Source: Nakazawaea peltata (Eukaryota; Ascomycota; Pichiomycetes; Alaninales; Pachysolenaceae). Taken from it: 64,000 nucleotides of DNA. Below, in pieces: positions 60,411 through 64,000 of this stretch (its first letter is position 1; each line of letters starts with the position of its first letter). Under the pieces are notes generated by a model, which had not been told where the DNA came from, searched no databases, and saw only the letters and a list, made by a program, of their open reading frames with translations. The stretch spans positions 131,249 through 195,248 of the forward strand of contig BCGQ01000004.1 in NCBI GenBank assembly GCA_001599355.1, given 5' to 3'. The translations under genes and the position numbers were made by a program.

Positions 60411-63400
60411 ATGATTGAAGAAGACGACTCCGAGATCTCGAAAAGAGGGGTGGTGTTGGATTTCCCGCAAATCGACATCCAGCAGCCCTCTCATCTTCCC
60501 CAAATGCAACTGCATATTGCTTCCGCCAAACAAGGAGGAACCGATGAGGCAGGAGCAAGGTCTGGAAAAGGCGACGAAGCAACGAATTCCTTGAGATTAA
60601 TTTCAGTAGGGTTTAAAGAACTGGCATTGGATTCACCCTCCTTCAGAGCTCACCTGAATTACATGTTTTTGCAGGTGGAACTCTTTGTGAACTGGGCTGA
60701 CCACGCCTTGAAAATTCACAAACAGAGTCAGAATAGAGGAAGAATGTTCCAGGATATTTTCGACATGATGGCCGACCTGATGGATGCCGCTTTCATTGAA
60801 GGTCTCACAGATACCGATTATACGAGCCAGGGGCTCGAATTCACCCTGATGGGGTTCAGAGAGTTGCTGAATGAGGTGGTGAAATTTGTAGAGCCTAATG
60901 AGCAAGTTTATTCTTTAATTTCGACATTCATGAATGTTCATTTGAGGGCATTTAATGAGACTAGACGTAATTTTGAGACAGTACAGGCACGTTATGATTT
61001 GGTTCAGGCTAGATATCATTCCATTTCAAAGACAAGACCCCCTGGAAGTATCCAAGAAGACGCTTTCCAGCTTGCTGAAATAAGAAAACAGTATATTACT
61101 ATGTCATTAGACTTAATTATGACAATAATTGAGTTCACCACAAGTATGAACTCGACGGTAATCGAGGTTTTAGTATCAATTTGGAAACAAAACTTCGATA
61201 TCAAGATGCAAACCAAGAATTATGCCTCATTAAATAGATTTATTTGTAGAGTTCATGACTTCCACGAGTCTATGATGAAATCCCTCGAATCTTTGAGACA
61301 AGACATGGTCAAATCCAAAGCTCAAACTATTGAAACGACGATTGGAATTCTGAAACCGTCACGTGACCTCGACGATTATAATAGTTCTAAGCTTAATCCT
61401 TCTACTATGTTATCGGGATTTAAATTCTCTGGTACTGAAAAGCATGGTTGGTTATTTATGAAGACTTCATCGGCAGCTTCTAGTAATCTGACAGGACCTA
61501 TAGTTAGCAACGGTAACGGGTCATTATCTGGCTCGAGCTCCTCTTTGTCATGGGTACGTAGATGGTGTTTTGTAAAAGATGGAGTTTTTGGGATAATGAG
61601 TCTCAGTCCATCACGTACATCTGTTCAAGAATTAGATAAAGTGGGAGTAAGTTTATGTAAAGTACGTTATTATCTGGAAGAAGATCGTAAATTCTGTTTC
61701 CAAATAAAGACTGCTTACCATGATATTATTCTTCAGCTGGAAACTTTGAATGAGTTGAAAGGTTGGCTTGCAGTATTCCAAGAATCTCAAAGAAGAGCCT
61801 ATGATGAACAGGATCAAGATGAAGAGTTGGCTTGTAATGCTTTCAGTCCTCCATTATTAAAAGAATTCGCTTCTACTAATAACACTTCTCAAGATCTCTT
61901 GTGGACTACTGTCTCTAAAGCCCAAAATCTCCCTAAACCTCAAAGATTCCAGCTTGACCATACTTGTAATGTTCCAATAGCTACACTGATGTCCCAAAGT
62001 GCTATTTTACTGCATTCTATGGTCGATCCTACATCTGTTCCTTCCCTGATTACTGCCAATATCTGGGGTTCCGTCAATTGGGGTAATTATTATCATCAAA
62101 ATCGGTTTGGCACTCCTGAAGAACAGGCTGGATGGGCCAAAAAACAGTCTCTTATATCTGTAGATTCTAAATATCCTCTGGAATATCCCCAAAGATTGAT
62201 GAGGTTCGATTTAGAATTGAGAACCTTATTGGGATCCTCTTTGGACCCTGATGAATTTGTTATTCTCCTGTATAGAGCTCTCTTGTTGCCTAATAACCGT
62301 CAAGAATTGTCTGGCCGTTGCTACGTGACTCAAAAACTGATCTATTTCTATATAAATACTCTTGGGTTCATTAATATTGTCTCAAGACAGCTTAGAGATG
62401 TGGTTTCTGTCGAGTATTCCGAAACTGATGGTTACGATATCATCAAGGTTTACGAACTCAGTGGACTTTCATTCAAGCTGAAATTGGTTTTAGATTCTGG
62501 AAAATTGGTCAAAGAGCAATTGGTGTTATTACTCAAGACAAAGAGCGAGTTGTCATTATTAAAGCCAGGTCAAGGTCAACTGAGAGCAGACACAATTTCT
62601 CAATTAATGAAAGACCTTGAACATCTTCGTGGTGTTCATGCAAAGCAGGAAATCGAGAGAATAAAACTGAACTACCAGACCAAAAGAGAGATTATCCCAA
62701 GTATTGTATCTACTTCTTTGAATTTACAACAACCCATCGAGATGAAGATCAATTATAATCAGGAAATGAAGTTAATATGGGACAAAGTGTATAATTTACC
62801 GTCTAAACTGTTATTCCATTGCTTATTAGGAGACGAATCTTTCATTTTACAGAAGATCTTACCATTTATTGATGCCAGAAACGAAAACATATCCATAACT
62901 CCATGGTATCAAGATCCTGTAACACATCAATTGTCCAGAACTTTCAATACCGACACTATCTTGGATAATTATGAATTCCGGACCACCAGAATTAACCAAA
63001 AGATCGAACAATTGGTCAATAGTAAATACTACAACATTGTACAACAGACTCAATTCTTCAAATTTCCAGGGAACACTCCGTATCGTATTATCACACGGAT
63101 AATATTGTACTCTTTGAGTTTGAAAACCAGTAAAATGTTGATATACTCAAAGGTTCAGTTCCTGGACTCTCTGATAAGCCTCCCATTACGTAAATTTCCG
63201 GCTTTTGCAAGCACCCATTTCCTGAACAAACTGATTCTGTTCAAGACGGAGGCCTTGGATAAAGATATTCAGTTGGCGATCGAAAAAATCGGACCTCATG
63301 CGAAAGTGGTTAAGCTGATCCGGTTGTATGGGCAAATCACTAAAAGTGATACGCCTGGACCTCCTGTCAAGGACAATGATGAGACTATGTACACTACTAT

Positions 63401-64000
63401 CCCTCAATTTTTCGGAATTATCTCAAGAAGAATCTTGAAGATCATCTGGCAATCCATCCTGCTGACTGTCTGGAGTTGTGTGTTGCTCTTAATTCGCAGT
63501 GTCCAGTTAAATTATATTTTAATTTTATTATTGGGACTCTCTGTGGGATATAATGTGTTATTGACTACTAGGAGTTCTCTCAACTACTGGATCACATCTC
63601 GAGCCGAGTCAACGGTGTCTCATTTCTATAATGAACCCGATATTATGAGTAGAAGTATTTATCTCAAAGACATTGAGGACTTAATTGAATTCAATTATCC
63701 TAGGAAACAAGCAGAATCGAAATGTTTCGATAAGTACAAACAGAACTCTGCATTTTTCCAAAGAGACAGTCGTACGTCTAATGAGATGGAGCTGTTACAT
63801 AGAGACCTTGGAGTACAAAGACATAAACTTTTAACAAACCTCCAAATGATCAATGAGTTGGAATACCATTTGGTGGATCAAGAATGGTCTAATTTCCTTT
63901 CACAGGAAATTACTAAATGTGAATCGGTTGTTGCGGTGATGGATTCTATTTCACCGAATCTGAATATCAGTAATTTGGAGGAGTATTGTAATTCATGTAA
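60411..64000 (+). CDS. SIP3: Sip3/Lam3-like sterol-transfer protein (BAR-PH-VASt-TM), runs off the window end
   Basis: ATG at 60411; the frame is open for at least 1196 codons to the window edge, so the 3' end is missing (S. cerevisiae Sip3 is 1229 residues, so little may be lost). A BAR-like helical domain covers about 60-330 (LDSPSFRAH.NYMFLQVELFVNWADHA). A PH domain spans about 343-465 (EKHGWLFMKTSS, SWVRRWCFVKDGVFGIMSL, LNELKGWLAVFQES). The VASt/StART-like domain is at about 800-905 (LLFHCLLGDESFILQKILPF; TPWYQDPVTH). A hydrophobic anchor (about 1010-1050) precedes a helical tail. LAM proteins move sterols at ER-plasma membrane contacts. The start is the first ATG. Confidence 0.88.
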   Translation, partial: MIEEDDSEISKRGVVLDFPQIDIQQPSHLPQMQLHIASAKQGGTDEAGARSGKGDEATNSLRLISVGFKELALDSPSFRAHLNYMFLQVELFVNWADHALKIHKQSQNRGRMFQDIFDMMADLMDAAFIEGLTDTDYTSQGLEFTLMGFRELLNEVVKFVEPNEQVYSLISTFMNVHLRAFNETRRNFETVQARYDLVQARYHSISKTRPPGSIQEDAFQLAEIRKQYITMSLDLIMTIIEFTTSMNSTVIEVLVSIWKQNFDIKMQTKNYASLNRFICRVHDFHESMMKSLESLRQDMVKSKAQTIETTIGILKPSRDLDDYNSSKLNPSTMLSGFKFSGTEKHGWLFMKTSSAASSNLTGPIVSNGNGSLSGSSSSLSWVRRWCFVKDGVFGIMSLSPSRTSVQELDKVGVSLCKVRYYLEEDRKFCFQIKTAYHDIILQLETLNELKGWLAVFQESQRRAYDEQDQDEELACNAFSPPLLKEFASTNNTSQDLLWTTVSKAQNLPKPQRFQLDHTCNVPIATLMSQSAILLHSMVDPTSVPSLITANIWGSVNWGNYYHQNRFGTPEEQAGWAKKQSLISVDSKYPLEYPQRLMRFDLELRTLLGSSLDPDEFVILLYRALLLPNNRQELSGRCYVTQKLIYFYINTLGFINIVSRQLRDVVSVEYSETDGYDIIKVYELSGLSFKLKLVLDSGKLVKEQLVLLLKTKSELSLLKPGQGQLRADTISQLMKDLEHLRGVHAKQEIERIKLNYQTKREIIPSIVSTSLNLQQPIEMKINYNQEMKLIWDKVYNLPSKLLFHCLLGDESFILQKILPFIDARNENISITPWYQDPVTHQLSRTFNTDTILDNYEFRTTRINQKIEQLVNSKYYNIVQQTQFFKFPGNTPYRIITRIILYSLSLKTSKMLIYSKVQFLDSLISLPLRKFPAFASTHFLNKLILFKTEALDKDIQLAIEKIGPHAKVVKLIRLYGQITKSDTPGPPVKDNDETMYTTIPQFFGIISRRILKIIWQSILLTVWSCVLLLIRSVQLNYILILLLGLSVGYNVLLTTRSSLNYWITSRAESTVSHFYNEPDIMSRSIYLKDIEDLIEFNYPRKQAESKCFDKYKQNSAFFQRDSRTSNEMELLHRDLGVQRHKLLTNLQMINELEYHLVDQEWSNFLSQEITKCESVVAVMDSISPNLNISNLEEYCNSC

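Overview
This is nuclear DNA from a budding yeast (Saccharomycotina). Genes are compact and mostly intron-less. The few introns are short, with GTATGT or GTAAGT donors and TACTAAC-type branch sites. The products are typical ascomycete yeast proteins (Sla2, Dic1, Sui1, Cwc25, Mec1, Cks1, Nrd1, Fol1, Coq6, Gis2, Ssq1).

The strongest single observation concerns the genetic code. Wherever a conserved motif contains the codon CTG, the family demands alanine, not leucine or serine. Examples are NEPT-AAALA in the mitochondrial Hsp70, GDAAHTVHPLAGQG in Coq6, ISAAKAVA in Sla2, HPLDLAKVR in Dic1 and the C-terminal Ala of Gis2. This points to the CUG-Ala clade (Pachysolen, Nakazawaea, Peterozyma). The moderate base composition fits Nakazawaea or Peterozyma better than the AT-rich Pachysolen tannophilus, but the genus is inference. 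Every Leu in a standard translation of these genes that comes from CTG should be read as Ala.

Layout. 0.3-11.5 kb: a DDB1/CPSF-A-family protein (Mms1-like), FYV7, a large PPR protein, SPC3, ASA1. 12-21 kb: the mating-type locus in ancestral synteny, DIC1 - MATalpha2 (four exons) - MATalpha1 - SLA2 - SUI1 - CWC25. It is an alpha idiomorph, and no MATa gene or obvious flanking inverted repeat is seen in the window. 21-33 kb: NVJ2, a Rua1-C-like zinc-binding protein, the ATR kinase MEC1 and CKS1. 34-40 kb: an accessory-looking stretch with small or unrecognised genes, a 2.6-kb region without convincing ORFs but with inverted repeats, and an SREBP-type bHLH factor with a long promoter. 41-60 kb: RTC4, TEX1, an F-box protein, COQ6, FOL1, GIS2, SSQ1, a PPIL4-type cyclophilin-RRM protein, TGL2, an aldehyde dehydrogenase, NRD1 and MRPL17. 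The window ends inside SIP3/LAM3.

Regulatory motifs can be read directly: a PAC+RRPE pair before FYV7, AATTTT boxes before MRPL17 and others, CArG/Mcm1-like boxes in several promoters, a CACGTG palindrome, and stress elements (AGGGG) before a small hydrophilic protein. Several ORFs that could be extended with TTG or GTG were trimmed to the first supportable ATG. No transposon, virus-like element, tRNA gene or CRISPR array was recognised.
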